Source of the DNA: Roseibium salinum
GTDB taxonomy: Bacteria; Pseudomonadota; Alphaproteobacteria; Rhizobiales; Stappiaceae
DNA: 64,000 bases
Direction: 5' to 3'
Assembly: GCF_026240905.1 (NCBI RefSeq)
Contig: NZ_JAPEVI010000003.1
Location: 992,001-1,056,000, forward strand
Shown: in pieces, positions 28,156-40,400 of the stretch
Position numbering within the stretch: the first letter of the stretch is position 1
Layout of the letters: every line of letters begins with the position of its first letter
Translations under genes and position numbers: made by a program
The notes under the pieces: model-generated
Told to the model about the DNA's origin: nothing
What the model saw: only the letters and a program-made list of their open reading frames with translations
Database searches by the model: none

Positions 28156-28966
28156 CTAAACCGCTTCGGAGAATGGGGGCGGGCGAGGAGCGCTCTGGTT
28201 GCCGCTGTGACATCCTCCTGCCGCATCAGGCTCTCGCCGATCAGAAAGGTCGAGATGCCGACCCTGTTCATCCGTTCGAGATCCGCCGGCGTGAACAGGC
28301 CGGATTCGCCGACCACGATCCGGTCCGAAGGGACCTGCGGCGACAGCTCTTCACTGGTCTCCAGCCTGGTTTCGAAGGTCTTGAGATTGCGGTTGTTGAT
28401 ACCAAGAAGCCGGGAGGAGAGCTTCAGCGCGCGTTCGAGCTCTTCTGCATCATGAACTTCCAGCAGGACATCCATTCCGAGGCTGAAGGCGGTCTCCTCC
28501 AGAGCCTTGGCCGTGTCATCATCGACCGCTGCCAGGATGATTAGAATGCAGTCACCGCCCCAGGCCCGTGCTTCGAACACCTGATACGGGTCATAAAGGA
28601 AATCCTTGCGGAGCGCCGGCAGAGAGACGGCATCCCGGGCTGAGGTCAGAAAATCCGGCTTGCCTTGGAACGACGGCGTGTCCGTCAACACCGACAGACA
28701 GGCCGCACCCCCGTCCTCATAGGCCCTGGCAAGCTGCGAAGGATCGAAATCCTCCCGGATCAGCCCCTCGACGGGCTCGCCTTCTTGATCTCGGCGATGA
28801 GGGCATATGCGCCAGCGGCATGTTTGGCCTCGATGGACTTCAGGAACCCGCGGGGCGCCGATACGTCCTCGATCCGGGCCTTCAGATCCTGCAACGTAAC
28901 CCTGGCCTTGGCAGCAGCGATTTCATCGCGCTTATAGGCTTCAATTTTCTGGAGGATATCGGCCAT
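28156..28966 (-). pseudogene. trpC: Indole-3-glycerol phosphate synthase, frameshifted
   Basis: TrpC closes the indole ring in tryptophan synthesis. The first part ([16 protein letters not shown] from 28966 to [13 protein letters not shown]) runs into a stop. The sequence then continues in another frame, with [60 protein letters not shown] and [14 protein letters not shown]. One G missing from the run read as CCCC on the plus strand (28764-28767) explains the break. At the 3' end the frame as given overruns moaC to 28056 with an arginine-rich tail. One more missing base in the GGGGG run at 28175-28179 would give a stop at 28156-28158, six bases before moaC, so a second homopolymer error is likely. 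Confidence 0.87.
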
Positions 28967-28970
28967 TTTC

Positions 28971-29984
28971 CTATCCGTTCGACGCTGCGACGAGTTTTTC
29001 CAGAGTGTCGGAAGCCGAGCCGCTGTCAATCGCATCGGCTGCCATCGCGACCCCGTCTTTCAGGTTGGTCACCTTGTCGGCCACCAGCAACGAAGCAGCG
29101 GAGTTGAACAGGACGATGTCGCGATAAGCGTTCTTGTCGCCGGCCAGGACATTTCTCAGCGCCTTGGCGTTTTCGGCCGGAAGGCCGCCCCTGAGGTCTT
29201 CCGGACGGACAATCGGCAATCCGACTTCGGCCGGAGATATTTCAAAGGATGTGATCTTGCCGTCCTTCAGCTCGCTTACATAGCTCGGGCCGGTGGTGGT
29301 GATCTCATCCATGCCGTCAGTGCCATGGACCACCCATGCCTTTTCAGAGCCGAGTTCCTTCAGAGCCTGCGCAAGCGGCTCCACCCATTTGCGGGCGAAG
29401 ACGCCCGCCATCTGGCGCTTGACCCTGGCAGGATTGGAGAGTGGGCCGAGCAGATTGAAGATCGTTCTGGTTCCAAGCTCCACGCGGGTCGGCCCGACAT
29501 GTTTCATCGCCGCGTGATGAAGCGGCGCAAACATGAAACCGATGCCGACCTTGTGAATGCATTCGGAAATCTTCTCCGGGGAGATGTCGATATTGACGCC
29601 AAGTTCGGACAGCGCTTCCGCGGCGCCGGACTTGGATGACAATGACCGGTTTCCATGCTTTGCCACCGGCACGCCACAGGCAGCAACGACAATCGAGGTA
29701 CATGTCGAAATGTTGTAGCTGCCCGAGTTGTCGCCACCGGTGCCGACGATATCGATGGCGCCGCCGGGGGCGTTCACCGGAATCATCTTCTCGCGCATGG
29801 CTGTCACGGCGCCCGTCACTTCGGCAATGCTTTCGCCGCGGACGCGCAAGGACATCAGAAAGCCGCCCAGCTGGGACGGGGTGGCCGAACCGGACAGGAT
29901 CACGTCAAAGGCTTCCCGGGCTTCTTCCCAGCTCAAAGCTTGGCCATCGGCGACCTTGGCAATGAAGTCCTTGAACGTGGTCAT
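28971..29984 (-). CDS. trpD: Anthranilate phosphoribosyltransferase
   Basis: A 337-residue enzyme that adds phosphoribose to anthranilate, the second tryptophan-specific step. It has the substrate-binding [14 protein letters not shown] and [15 protein letters not shown] loops, [13 protein letters not shown] and [11 protein letters not shown]. It precedes trpC with a four-base gap; trpD-trpC-moaC-moeA reads as one operon. Confidence 0.96.
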   Translation of the reverse strand: MTTFKDFIAKVADGQALSWEEAREAFDVILSGSATPSQLGGFLMSLRVRGESIAEVTGAVTAMREKMIPVNAPGGAIDIVGTGGDNSGSYNISTCTSIVVAACGVPVAKHGNRSLSSKSGAAEALSELGVNIDISPEKISECIHKVGIGFMFAPLHHAAMKHVGPTRVELGTRTIFNLLGPLSNPARVKRQMAGVFARKWVEPLAQALKELGSEKAWVVHGTDGMDEITTTGPSYVSELKDGKITSFEISPAEVGLPIVRPEDLRGGLPAENAKALRNVLAGDKNAYRDIVLFNSAASLLVADKVTNLKDGVAMAADAIDSGSASDTLEKLVAASNG

Positions 29985-30008
29985 GTGGTCAATCCATCCG
30001 TTTAAAAA

Positions 30009-31898
30009 TCAGTTCTGTTCCAATCCGACGATGCGGGCAATGGCGGCATTGTTCACTTCGACGCCCGCCTTGTCTTCCTGATCGGAGACGAACTGGCCTA
30101 TCAGCGTATCCTGGAGCTGCTGGGACACCTGATCGCCAATCGCCGCCACTTCCGGTGCGGACAGGTCGAATTCGGGAACCGTCGCACCGGTTACCTTCAG
30201 GACCAGACGGCCCTGATCGGCGGCCGGCGCCGTTGCAACGGTCCCGACAGGGCCGCTGAAGACAGCGGAGATCGCTTCCCGGCCGAGGTCTTCGGACGGT
30301 GCGTTGCGCTGCAAGTCAGTTGCGGTTCTGACTTCCAGTCCGGCCTCGGTTGCCAAGTCCTCGAGCGGTGTTCCGCCCTCCGCCTTGGCGAGAAGTTCGG
30401 CCGCCGTGTCATTCAGGCGCTTGGCGAGCTGATCCTGCTTCCAGGCGGCGACCACATCGTCCCTGACTTCGTCCAGCGTGCGCTCCCGCGAGGGGATCAC
30501 TTCAACGACGTCGTACCAAAGGTAGCCCCGCTCACCGAACTGCAGGATATCGTTTTCGATGCCGATATCGCTGTCAAATGCCCCCTCGATCAGGCCTTCG
30601 GCATCCGGCAGGTCAGCCTCACCGCCACTTATGGATTTTCCGGAGGAGTCAAATGCTTCCGGGGCCTCTACGGGCAGCGAAAAGCGTTCGCCGATTTCAT
30701 CCAGCAGCGCACCGCCGGCACGGGCATCCTCGACCTCATCCAGAAGATCCAGGATTTCCCTTTCGGCCTGTTCCTTCGAAAGATCCTGAACGATACCGGC
30801 CTTGACCTCTTCAAAGGGCTGCGTGTGTTCCGGCTGGATTTCCTGGACATTCAGAATGACCGTGGAAAACCGGCCCTCGACGGCGCCGCTGCTCTGGCCC
30901 TCGGCGAGCGAGAAGGCGGCCTCACCAAGCGCCTCATCGAGGAAATCGTCTTTGGCCATCACGCCCAGTGTAACGTCGCTGTCGCTGAGATTGCGCTCCG
31001 CCATCAGGTCTTCAAAAGTCGCGTCGCCCTGGAGTTTCGCAGCGGCTTCCTCGGCTGCTTCCTGAGACGGGAAAGACAGTTGCCGGACTTTCCTGCGTTC
31101 CGGCTCGTGGAAGTCCTGCTTGCGGCGCTCATATTCGGCGCGGGCGTCTTCTTCCGCGACCTCTTCGGGACGGGCGAGGGTGTCCGGGGTGAGGGCGATG
31201 TACCGGATCTTGCGATACTCGGGCGCGTGGAAGTCGGCCTTGTTCTCTTCGAAATAGGCGCTCAGAACTTCGTCGGACGGATCTTCGATCTCGCCGATAT
31301 GTTCAGGGGTAACGAGAAGGTACTCGGCTGTGCGGGTCTCCTGCTGATAGGTATGCAGGGCTTCGAGATAGCTCACAGGGGCCTTCATGCCGCCGGCAAT
31401 GCCCTCGGCCAGCTGACTTCTTTCCGCGATGTTACGGCGCTGGAGCACGTACTCGTCTTCGGAATAGCCGTTTGCCCGCAGCACCTGTTGCAAGCGGTTG
31501 CGGTCATACCGCCCGCCGGGACCCTGGAAGGCCGGATCGGACTGGATGATGGTCGCAAGACGCTCGTCCGTGACGCCGAGTTTCAGGTTTTCCGCCGCAT
31601 CGTTCATTGCAGCTTCGGCAATCAGCTTGCCGAGTGACTGCTGCGGTATACCGAAAGCCGCGCCCTCGGCGGGCGTGAGCGGGCGGCCGAATTGCTGCGA
31701 GAGCCGATTGAGGTCCTGCCGGTAGGTCCGTTCAAAATCGAGAAGCGTGACCTCGGTGTCGCCGACCGTCGCTGCCGTGTTCTGGCCATAGCCTTGGAAA
31801 AAACCGGTAATGCCCCAGATACCGAAGCTTAAGATCAGCAGGGCGATGAACAGTTTGGCAATCCAAGTGCCCGCGCCCCTGCGCAGTGCGTCAAGCAT
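30009..31898 (-). CDS. PpiD-type peptidylprolyl isomerase/SurA-N domain chaperone
   Basis: A 629-residue inner-membrane periplasmic folding factor. One N-terminal anchor helix (about 15-35, IAKLFIALLILSFGIWGITG) is followed by a SurA-N-like chaperone region (about 40-170), then a parvulin-type domain (about 245-365) with ALGEAAFSLAEGQSSGAVEG and FSTVILNVQEI, and a C-terminal helical region. PpiD sits near SecYEG and helps outer-membrane and periplasmic proteins fold. The parvulin active-site residues look poorly kept, as in other PpiD proteins. It is transcribed ahead of trpD and divergent from tpiA. Confidence 0.9.
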   Translation of the reverse strand: MLDALRRGAGTWIAKLFIALLILSFGIWGITGFFQGYGQNTAATVGDTEVTLLDFERTYRQDLNRLSQQFGRPLTPAEGAAFGIPQQSLGKLIAEAAMNDAAENLKLGVTDERLATIIQSDPAFQGPGGRYDRNRLQQVLRANGYSEDEYVLQRRNIAERSQLAEGIAGGMKAPVSYLEALHTYQQETRTAEYLLVTPEHIGEIEDPSDEVLSAYFEENKADFHAPEYRKIRYIALTPDTLARPEEVAEEDARAEYERRKQDFHEPERRKVRQLSFPSQEAAEEAAAKLQGDATFEDLMAERNLSDSDVTLGVMAKDDFLDEALGEAAFSLAEGQSSGAVEGRFSTVILNVQEIQPEHTQPFEEVKAGIVQDLSKEQAEREILDLLDEVEDARAGGALLDEIGERFSLPVEAPEAFDSSGKSISGGEADLPDAEGLIEGAFDSDIGIENDILQFGERGYLWYDVVEVIPSRERTLDEVRDDVVAAWKQDQLAKRLNDTAAELLAKAEGGTPLEDLATEAGLEVRTATDLQRNAPSEDLGREAISAVFSGPVGTVATAPAADQGRLVLKVTGATVPEFDLSAPEVAAIGDQVSQQLQDTLIGQFVSDQEDKAGVEVNNAAIARIVGLEQN

Positions 31899-32140
31899 GA
31901 CGACTCCCGTGATTCTTGTTTTCCATCAGCCTGTCTGATGGTTGAAGCGGACCGGCCCTGGCCGGAGCGGGCGGATCATAATGAGGTGGCGTCGCTGCCG
32001 CAAGGCGGACAGAACACAAAGTTGCCCCACAAACACCGGCGCCCAAAAGGATATTTGCCACGGCTGACAGATTGCAACACACGGGCGCATCTGCTCTATA
32101 AACGGCGAGAGAAAATCAGCCTGCAGGAGCAAGCAGAATC

Positions 32141-32899
32141 ATGAGCGCGACGATCAAACCGCTGGTGGCCGGAAACTGGAAGATGAACGGCCTGAAATCC
32201 AACGTGGCGGAGTTCTACAAGATGCGGGCCGGGATTTCGGACGATCTGGCCGACAATGTGGACGTAATGATCTGTGCGCCCGCCACCCTGATCGCCGTTC
32301 TTGCGGAAAAAGCCGAGGGCGGGGCGATTGCCCTGGGCGGCCAGGACTGCCACGCGGAAAAATCCGGAGCTCACACTGGGGATATCGCCGCGGAAATGCT
32401 GCGCGATGCCGGGGCAAGTGCCGTGATCGTCGGTCACTCGGAACGCCGAAGCGACCACGGCGAGAGCGACGCGGACGTGAATGCCAAGGCCCGGGCCGCC
32501 TGGCGGGCGGGGCTCACTGCCATTATCTGTGTCGGTGAGACCGAGAGCGAGCGCAAGGCCGGGCAAGCTGTTGAAGTCGTCGAGCGTCAGCTGAACGGCT
32601 CCGTTCCCGATGGCGCAACTCCCGAAAACACCGTGATCGCCTATGAGCCGGTCTGGGCCATTGGAACCGGGCTGACGCCAACCGCCGGCGACGTGGAAGA
32701 GATGCACAAGGCCATGCGGGACAATCTTGAGAATCGCTTCGCGGGTGCGGGCTCCGCGATGCGGCTGCTCTACGGCGGATCCGTCAAGCCCGCCAATGCC
32801 GGCGAACTGATGGCGGTGGCCAATGTCAACGGCGCGCTGGTCGGGGGCGCGAGCCTCAAGGCTGACGACTTTCTGGGGATTATTGCGGCCTATTCGTGA
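32141..32899 (+). CDS. tpiA: Triose-phosphate isomerase
   Basis: A 252-residue TIM barrel interconverting dihydroxyacetone phosphate and glyceraldehyde-3-phosphate. The active site is complete: AGNWKMNG (Asn, Lys), [10 protein letters not shown] (His), [12 protein letters not shown] (catalytic Glu and flexible loop) and [11 protein letters not shown] (phosphate binding). AGGAGCAAG lies just upstream of the ATG. It is followed by secG and pyrG on the same strand, a common alphaproteobacterial order. Confidence 0.97.
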   Translation: MSATIKPLVAGNWKMNGLKSNVAEFYKMRAGISDDLADNVDVMICAPATLIAVLAEKAEGGAIALGGQDCHAEKSGAHTGDIAAEMLRDAGASAVIVGHSERRSDHGESDADVNAKARAAWRAGLTAIICVGETESERKAGQAVEVVERQLNGSVPDGATPENTVIAYEPVWAIGTGLTPTAGDVEEMHKAMRDNLENRFAGAGSAMRLLYGGSVKPANAGELMAVANVNGALVGGASLKADDFLGIIAAYS

Positions 32900-33008
32900 A
32901 CGGCCGCCCTTGAACCTTCTTTGGCAAAGGGTCAATTGAAGGGTGGAAAGCGGGCGGCGTCTGGTGTAGAAGGCCGCAAATCTTGAAATCAATACAGAAT
33001 GGTATTCG

Positions 33009-33386
33009 ATGGAAACCGTAGTCATCGTCATCCACCTGATGGTCGTACTGGCCCTGGTGCTTGTTGTCCTCCTGCAGCGCTCCGAAGGCGGGGCACTCGG
33101 CATTGGCGGCGGAGGCGGCGGCCTGATGTCGAGCCGCGGGACGGCGAACGTGCTCACACGTGCTACTGCGGTTCTGGCGGTGGCCTTCTTTGCAACCTCT
33201 CTGACGCTCAGCCTGATCGCCAGGAACGAGGATCGCCCGGCATCCATTCTGGACGCATCTCCGGTCGCAGGCGAAAGCGCGCCTTCCGCGGCGGATGGAG
33301 AAACCGAAGGTGGTTCTGGCGGTGTCCTTGATGATCTCAAGAGGTTGAACCAGCCTTCAGGGCCCGAGGTCCCGGCCGCTCAATAA
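33009..33386 (+). CDS. secG: Preprotein translocase subunit SecG
   Basis: A 125-residue protein with two membrane segments (about 3-23 and 50-70) and the conserved loop LQRSEGGALGIGGGGGGLMS between them. It is part of the SecYEG channel. The C-terminal 45 residues are a low-complexity cytoplasmic or periplasmic tail rich in Ala, Gly and Glu, common in alphaproteobacterial SecG. An intrinsic terminator follows. Confidence 0.94.
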   Translation: METVVIVIHLMVVLALVLVVLLQRSEGGALGIGGGGGGLMSSRGTANVLTRATAVLAVAFFATSLTLSLIARNEDRPASILDASPVAGESAPSAADGETEGGSGGVLDDLKRLNQPSGPEVPAAQ

Positions 33387-33423
33387 GCGGCCGCGGCGGC
33401 CATTCGGCCCTTTCACCCGACAT

Positions 33424-33455
33424 ATGCCCTGCGGCTGAACTCGCAGGGCATTTTT
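33424..33455 (+). terminator. Intrinsic terminator after secG
   Basis: A 10-bp perfect stem (33424-33433 with 33442-33451), an 8-nt loop and a run of five T. It separates tpiA-secG from pyrG. Confidence 0.88.
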
Positions 33456-33464
33456 ATGTGTTAA

Positions 33465-35147
<1,683 letters not shown>

Positions 35148-35261
35148 GGCAACCTGCTCTGTCGTGAAATCACGGAAAGCAGATGGTTGATCAAGCCCGT
35201 GATTGAATCCTCACGATGATCGGCGGTTTTGCAGATCTCTCAACAGTCTCAAGGAGCTGTC

Positions 35262-36086
35262 ATGGTACGCGGTCTCGATCATCTCGTCGTTGCTGTGAAG
35301 GATCACGAGGCGGCGGCCCGGGCCTGTGCAGGGCTCGGGTTCACCGTGACGCCGGAAAACCGGCACTCCTGGGGAACCGCGAACCGGCTGATACAGCTCG
35401 ACGGTTTCTTTATCGAACTTCTGAGCATTGCCGAACCCGGCCTGATTCCGGAGCCGAAGGAAAACACGTTCTCCTTCGGGGCCTTCAACAGGGACTTTCT
35501 GGAAACCAGGGAAGGGGCCAGCATGCTGGTCCTGGAAAGCAGCGACCCTGCCCGCGATCGCGCCGACTTCGAACAGGCCGGGCTGCAGGTATTCGATCCG
35601 TTTACCTTCGAGCGGGTGGCCAACCTGGCCGACGGAACGAGCGTGAAAGTCGCCTTCGACCTCACCTTCGTTCGCGATCCACTTGCCCCCGAGATAGGCT
35701 ATTTCACCTGTCGCAACAGGTATCCTGAGAATTTCTGGAAACCGGCGTTTCAGACCCACCAGAACGGGGCGCAGTGTGTGAAGGCCGTTTACCTGCTCGC
35801 CGGAGACCCTTCCGATCATCACGAGTTCCTCGGAGGCTTTGCAGGCCAAAGAGAAATGCGTGCCACCAGCCTGGGGCTGGAGCTGGAAACGCCGCGGGGG
35901 AAAATCTCGGTCCTGACCCCGCGTGCCTATCGCTCGCTCGTCGGGCAGGAGGCCGCGGATGCGGTTCAAGGCAGTCTGCCGCAAATCGCCGCCCTGGAGA
36001 TCGGTTGTGCCGGTCTTGAGGAGACGAGAATCATTCCCGCGAGCGATTTGTTCGGCCTCACGCTGGTTCTTTCCCCAGTCTCCTAA
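35262..36086 (+). CDS. VOC-family (glyoxalase-like) protein
   Basis: A 274-residue protein starting MVRGLDHLVVAVKDHEAA with AAGGAG six bases upstream. The N-terminal half is a glyoxalase/bleomycin-resistance fold (LGFTVTPENRHSWGTANRLI, FFIELLSI) and the second half looks like another VOC module (YFTCRNRYPENFWKPAFQTH, HEFLGGFAG). Family members bind a divalent metal through His/Glu residues such as H9 and E64, but no reaction can be assigned. It is a separate transcription unit between pyrG and the efflux genes. Confidence 0.85.
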   Translation: MVRGLDHLVVAVKDHEAAARACAGLGFTVTPENRHSWGTANRLIQLDGFFIELLSIAEPGLIPEPKENTFSFGAFNRDFLETREGASMLVLESSDPARDRADFEQAGLQVFDPFTFERVANLADGTSVKVAFDLTFVRDPLAPEIGYFTCRNRYPENFWKPAFQTHQNGAQCVKAVYLLAGDPSDHHEFLGGFAGQREMRATSLGLELETPRGKISVLTPRAYRSLVGQEAADAVQGSLPQIAALEIGCAGLEETRIIPASDLFGLTLVLSPVS

Positions 36087-36271
36087 GATCGAGGAAACGT
36101 GGGGCACCGCACCGGCTTCTTGCGAATTCTTGAGCCGTCAAAGTTGAATTAAATTGTCCCTTCGCAAACACAACGCCTGGGCAATCTTCTCTTGTTGAAT
36201 CAACCAGTCGTCTTATAGTGAACTCCAATCATGCGCCTTGGTCGGCCGGGCCAGACTGCGGAGTTTCACGA

Positions 36272-37432
36272 ATGCCTTTTTTGCGACTTGCCACTATTTC
36301 CCGTTCCTTTGTGCTTGCATCCCTGACATCGGTTTTTCTGGCCGGTTGTTCCGACGGGTCCGACGAGGCCGCGGCGCCGGTTGCGCCGCCGCCTTCCGTG
36401 ACGGTGGCCAAGGTCAGCAGTCAGGATGTCCGCCAAAGCGCTCGGTTCGTCGGGCAGATTGCGGCGGTCGATCAGGTGGATCTGGTCGCCCGGGTCAGTG
36501 GATTTCTGGAAAAGAAAGCGGTTCCCGACGGTACCGTCGTCCAGGTGGGCGATCTGCTTTTCTCCATCGAGAAGGCGCAGTACCAGGCCGCTGTGACGAG
36601 GGCCGAGGCGGATCTGGCCAGCGCCAAGGCCGACGCCGCGCTGAAGGCCGCCGATGAAAAGCGCGACAAGGACCTTCTCGACAAGGGACACGTCTCGGAA
36701 GCTGCCTATGAAGCCACATTGGCGAAGAAACAGCAGGCGGAAGCCGCTGTCGAAGCTGCCCAATCGGACCTGGAACAGGCAAAGCTCAATCTGAGCTATA
36801 CGGACATTTCCGCGCCGTTTCCCGGCCAGATCGGCAAGACGACCTACAGCGTGGGAGAGGTCGTCGGGCCAAGCACCGAGCCGCTGGCAAAGCTCATCCG
36901 CCTGGCTCCGGTCTATGTCAATTTCTCCGTCAGCGAAGACCAGTATCTCAATGCGGTTAAGACGCATGGCCTCAATCCTGCGAACATTTCGCCGGAAAGG
37001 TCACCTGCGCTCAGCCTGGTCCTCCCGAATGGCGAAACCTACGGGGAAACGGGCAAGATCGTTTATATCGACAACCACGTCGATCCGACAACGGGGACGA
37101 TCTCTTTCCGTGGGCAATTCGACAACAAGGACACCAAGCTTCTTTCCGGGACCTATGTCACCGTGATTCTCGAGGCGCCCAAAGCGGAAACCGCTCTGGT
37201 CGTGCCGCAGGCGGCCGTTCAGCGCGACCAGCAGGGGCCTTTTGCGCTGGTTGTGACCGACAAGAAGGTCGAGCAGAAGTATATCGAACTCGGTCAGCAG
37301 ATAGAGACCAATTATGTCGTCACCAACGGCTTGAAAGACGGCGAGGAGGTGATCGTCGAAGGTTTGCAGAAAGTGCGGCCCGGCGTCGAGGTTACGCCCG
37401 TTCTTGCGTCCAAGCCGGCGGAGCAAAGCTAG
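36272..37432 (+). CDS. RND efflux periplasmic adaptor lipoprotein (MFP/HlyD type)
   Basis: A 386-residue membrane fusion protein. The signal peptide ends in a lipobox (VFLAGC) with Cys26 as the lipidated residue. The adaptor then has a beta-barrel/lipoyl half (VDLVARVSGFLEKK, VQVGDLLFSIE), a coiled-coil hairpin (about 85-160, with Ala/Glu/Lys heptads), the second lipoyl half (LSYTDISAPFPGQIGKTTYS) and the C-terminal beta-barrel domain (IVYIDNHVDPTTGTISFRGQ). It links the RND pump to an outer-membrane TolC-type channel, which is not encoded here. It ends directly at the start of the pump gene. Confidence 0.94.
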   Translation: MPFLRLATISRSFVLASLTSVFLAGCSDGSDEAAAPVAPPPSVTVAKVSSQDVRQSARFVGQIAAVDQVDLVARVSGFLEKKAVPDGTVVQVGDLLFSIEKAQYQAAVTRAEADLASAKADAALKAADEKRDKDLLDKGHVSEAAYEATLAKKQQAEAAVEAAQSDLEQAKLNLSYTDISAPFPGQIGKTTYSVGEVVGPSTEPLAKLIRLAPVYVNFSVSEDQYLNAVKTHGLNPANISPERSPALSLVLPNGETYGETGKIVYIDNHVDPTTGTISFRGQFDNKDTKLLSGTYVTVILEAPKAETALVVPQAAVQRDQQGPFALVVTDKKVEQKYIELGQQIETNYVVTNGLKDGEEVIVEGLQKVRPGVEVTPVLASKPAEQS

Positions 37433-40400
37433 ATGTTTTCACGCTTTTTTATCTACCGGCCGAAATTCGCGCTGGTCATTTCCATCGTCATTACGCTAGC
37501 CGGATTGCTGGGGTATTTCTCCCTGCCGGTCGAGCAGTTCCCGAACATCACTCCTCCGGTCGTCAATGTTTCGGCGACCTATACGGGGGCGAATGCGGAG
37601 GTCCTGGAGGAAACCGTGGCCGCCCCCATCGAGGGGCAGGTGAACGGTGTCGACAACATGATCTACATGCAGTCGACCAGTTCCGCCAGCGGCAGCTATT
37701 CCCTGAACGTGACCTTCGGGGTCGGGACGGATCCGGATATTGCGACCGTCAACGTGCAGAACCGGGTCAGCCAGGCAACCAGCCAGTTGCCGAGCGATGT
37801 GACCGCGCAAGGGGTGACGGTGCAAAAGGCCAGCACGAACATGCTGCTGGTGATCACGCTTTATTCGCCGGGCGGCACCTATGACCCGGTGTTCCTTTCC
37901 AACTACGCATCGATCCGCCTGAAGGACGCATTGGCCCGCGTACCGGGCGTCGGGCGCGCCGACGTCATGACCGACTTCGCCTATGGCATGCGCATCTGGC
38001 TGGACCCGGACAAGCTGACCAGTCTCGGCATGACGCCGAGCGATTTCGTTTCGGCGGTAAAAGACCAGAATATCCAGGTTGCCGCCGGCCAGATCGGTGC
38101 GCCTCCCGTGCCGTCCGGCCAGCAATTCCAGTACACGGTCAAGGCCAAGGGCCGGCTTTCGACCGTCGAGGAGTTCGAAGACATCGTCCTTCGTACCGGA
38201 AGCGACGGCGCCATGGTCAAGATCGGCGATGTCGCCCGTGTCGAACTCGGCGCGCAATCCTACAATGCCAGCGGCGAGTTCAACGGGCGGCCCGCGACCG
38301 TTCTTGCCATCTACCAGGCCCCGGGCGCGAACGCGCTTTCCGTTTCCAAAGCGGTGCTGGCACGGCTGGACAACCTGTCGGAAGCGTTTCCGCCGGACAT
38401 GCAATATGCCGTCCCGTTCAACACGACGGATTTCGTGCAGCAATCGCTCGATGACGTGATCACCACCTTGTTCCTGACGTTTCTTCTGGTGGTTTCGGTC
38501 GTGTTCGTCTTCCTCGGCAATTGGCGCGCGACGATCATTCCGACGATCGCCATACCCGTATCGCTGATCGGGACCTTTGCCGTTCTCCTGGCGCTCGGCA
38601 TGTCGCTCAATACGATCTCGCTGTTTGCCCTGGTGCTGGCAATCGGCATCGTGGTGGATGACGCCATCGTCGTCGTCGAGAACGTTGAGCGCATCATGTC
38701 CGAGGAGGGCCTTCCACCCAAACAAGCCACCGAGAAGGCGATGGCGCAGATTACCAGTCCAGTCATCGCGACCACCTTGGTGCTTCTGGCGGTGTTCGTG
38801 CCGACCATCTTCATGCCGGGCATCACCGGACGGCTCTATTCCCAGTTTGCGGTCACGATCTCGGTCGCCGTGCTCATCTCGTCGGTCAACGCCCTGACCC
38901 TTTCGCCGGCGCTGTGCGGCTTGATCCTGAAATCCCGTTCGGGGCCTCCGCGCGGCGTCATGGGCAGGCTGGATCGCGGCATAACGTCGGTGCGCAACGG
39001 CTACACGGCCGCTGTCCGCCGGCTGGTGCGGGTTGCCTTCATCGGGGTCGCCGTCGTTGCCGGCGTCGTTGCGCTGATCGTGACGCTCGGCATGACGCTG
39101 CCCCAGGGCTTTCTGCCGGCGGAAGACCAGGGTTACCTGATGGTCGACGTTCAACTGCCGGACGGGGCTGCACTGGAGAGAACGGAGGACATAACAGGCC
39201 GCGTCATCGAGCTGGTGGAAAACACGGCCGGCGTCGACGGTGTTGTCGTGGTGAACGGCTATTCGATCCTGAACGGGGCCTCGTCCTCCAACGCCGCCCT
39301 GGTCATCGCCACGATGAAGGGCTGGGAAGAGCGTCAGGCGCCGGATCTGCGCATCGAAGCGATCCTGGCGAAGTTCTGGGCCGATTTCTCGACCATTCCA
39401 GGGGCGAATATCATCGCGTTCAATCCGCCGCCGATCCCGGGTCTCGGCACCACCGGCGGCGTGCAGGCAATGCTGCAGCAGACCGGTGACGGCACCCCGC
39501 AGGATCTGGCTTCCGCAGTCGGTTCTATGGTCTATTCGGCGAACCAGAGCCCGCAGATTGCGCGCGCCTACTCGACCTTCCGGGCGAATGTGCCGCAGAT
39601 ATTCGTGGACCTCGACCGGCAGAAAGCAAAGACGCTGGGTATCAACGTGGCGGATGTGTTCGTCACGCTGCAATCATATCTCGGCTCCTATTACATCAAC
39701 GACTTCAATATCTTCGGACGTGTCTACCGGGTGATGGTGCAGGCGGAAGGAGAATTCCGCGACAGGGTCGAAGACATAGGCCGGCTCTATGTGCGCTCGA
39801 CCGACGGAACGATGGTGCCGATGCGCAGCATTCTGACGACGAAGAACGTGCTCGGGCCGCAGATCCTGACCCGCTACAACATGTTCCGGTCCGCGGCCGT
39901 CATGGCGGATCCTGCGCCAGGGGCATCGACCGGTGTCGTGATCGGCGAAGTGGAAGCGGCCGCCCAGGAAGCGTTGCCGTCCGGCTATACCTACGAATGG
40001 ACGGGAACCGCCCTGCAGCAGCTTGGCTCCGGGCAGGTCGTGCTGTTCATTCTGCTGCTCTCCATCCTTTTCACCTATCTGTTCCTGGTGGCGCAGTATG
40101 AAAGCTGGACCATGCCGCTGGCGATCCTGATGTCGGTGTCCTTCGCGATCCTCGGCGCGCTGGTGGCCGTGTTCGTGACGGGCAGCGACGTCAACCTCTA
40201 TACGCAGATCGGAATGATCATGCTGATCGGAATGGGGGCAAAGAACGCCATTCTGATCGTCGAGTTTGCGATCGAGCAGCGCGACAGCGGCAAATCCATC
40301 CGGGACTCGGCCATTGAAGCCGGCCATTTGCGCTTCCGCGCCGTCATGATGACGGCGCTGGCATTCCTTCTTGGCGTCGTGCCGCTGATGACCGCGTCGA

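Noticed and set aside
37496..39673. A 725-codon minus-strand frame across the RND pump
   Set aside because: Antisense shadow; His/Arg/Asp-rich and no recognisable fold.
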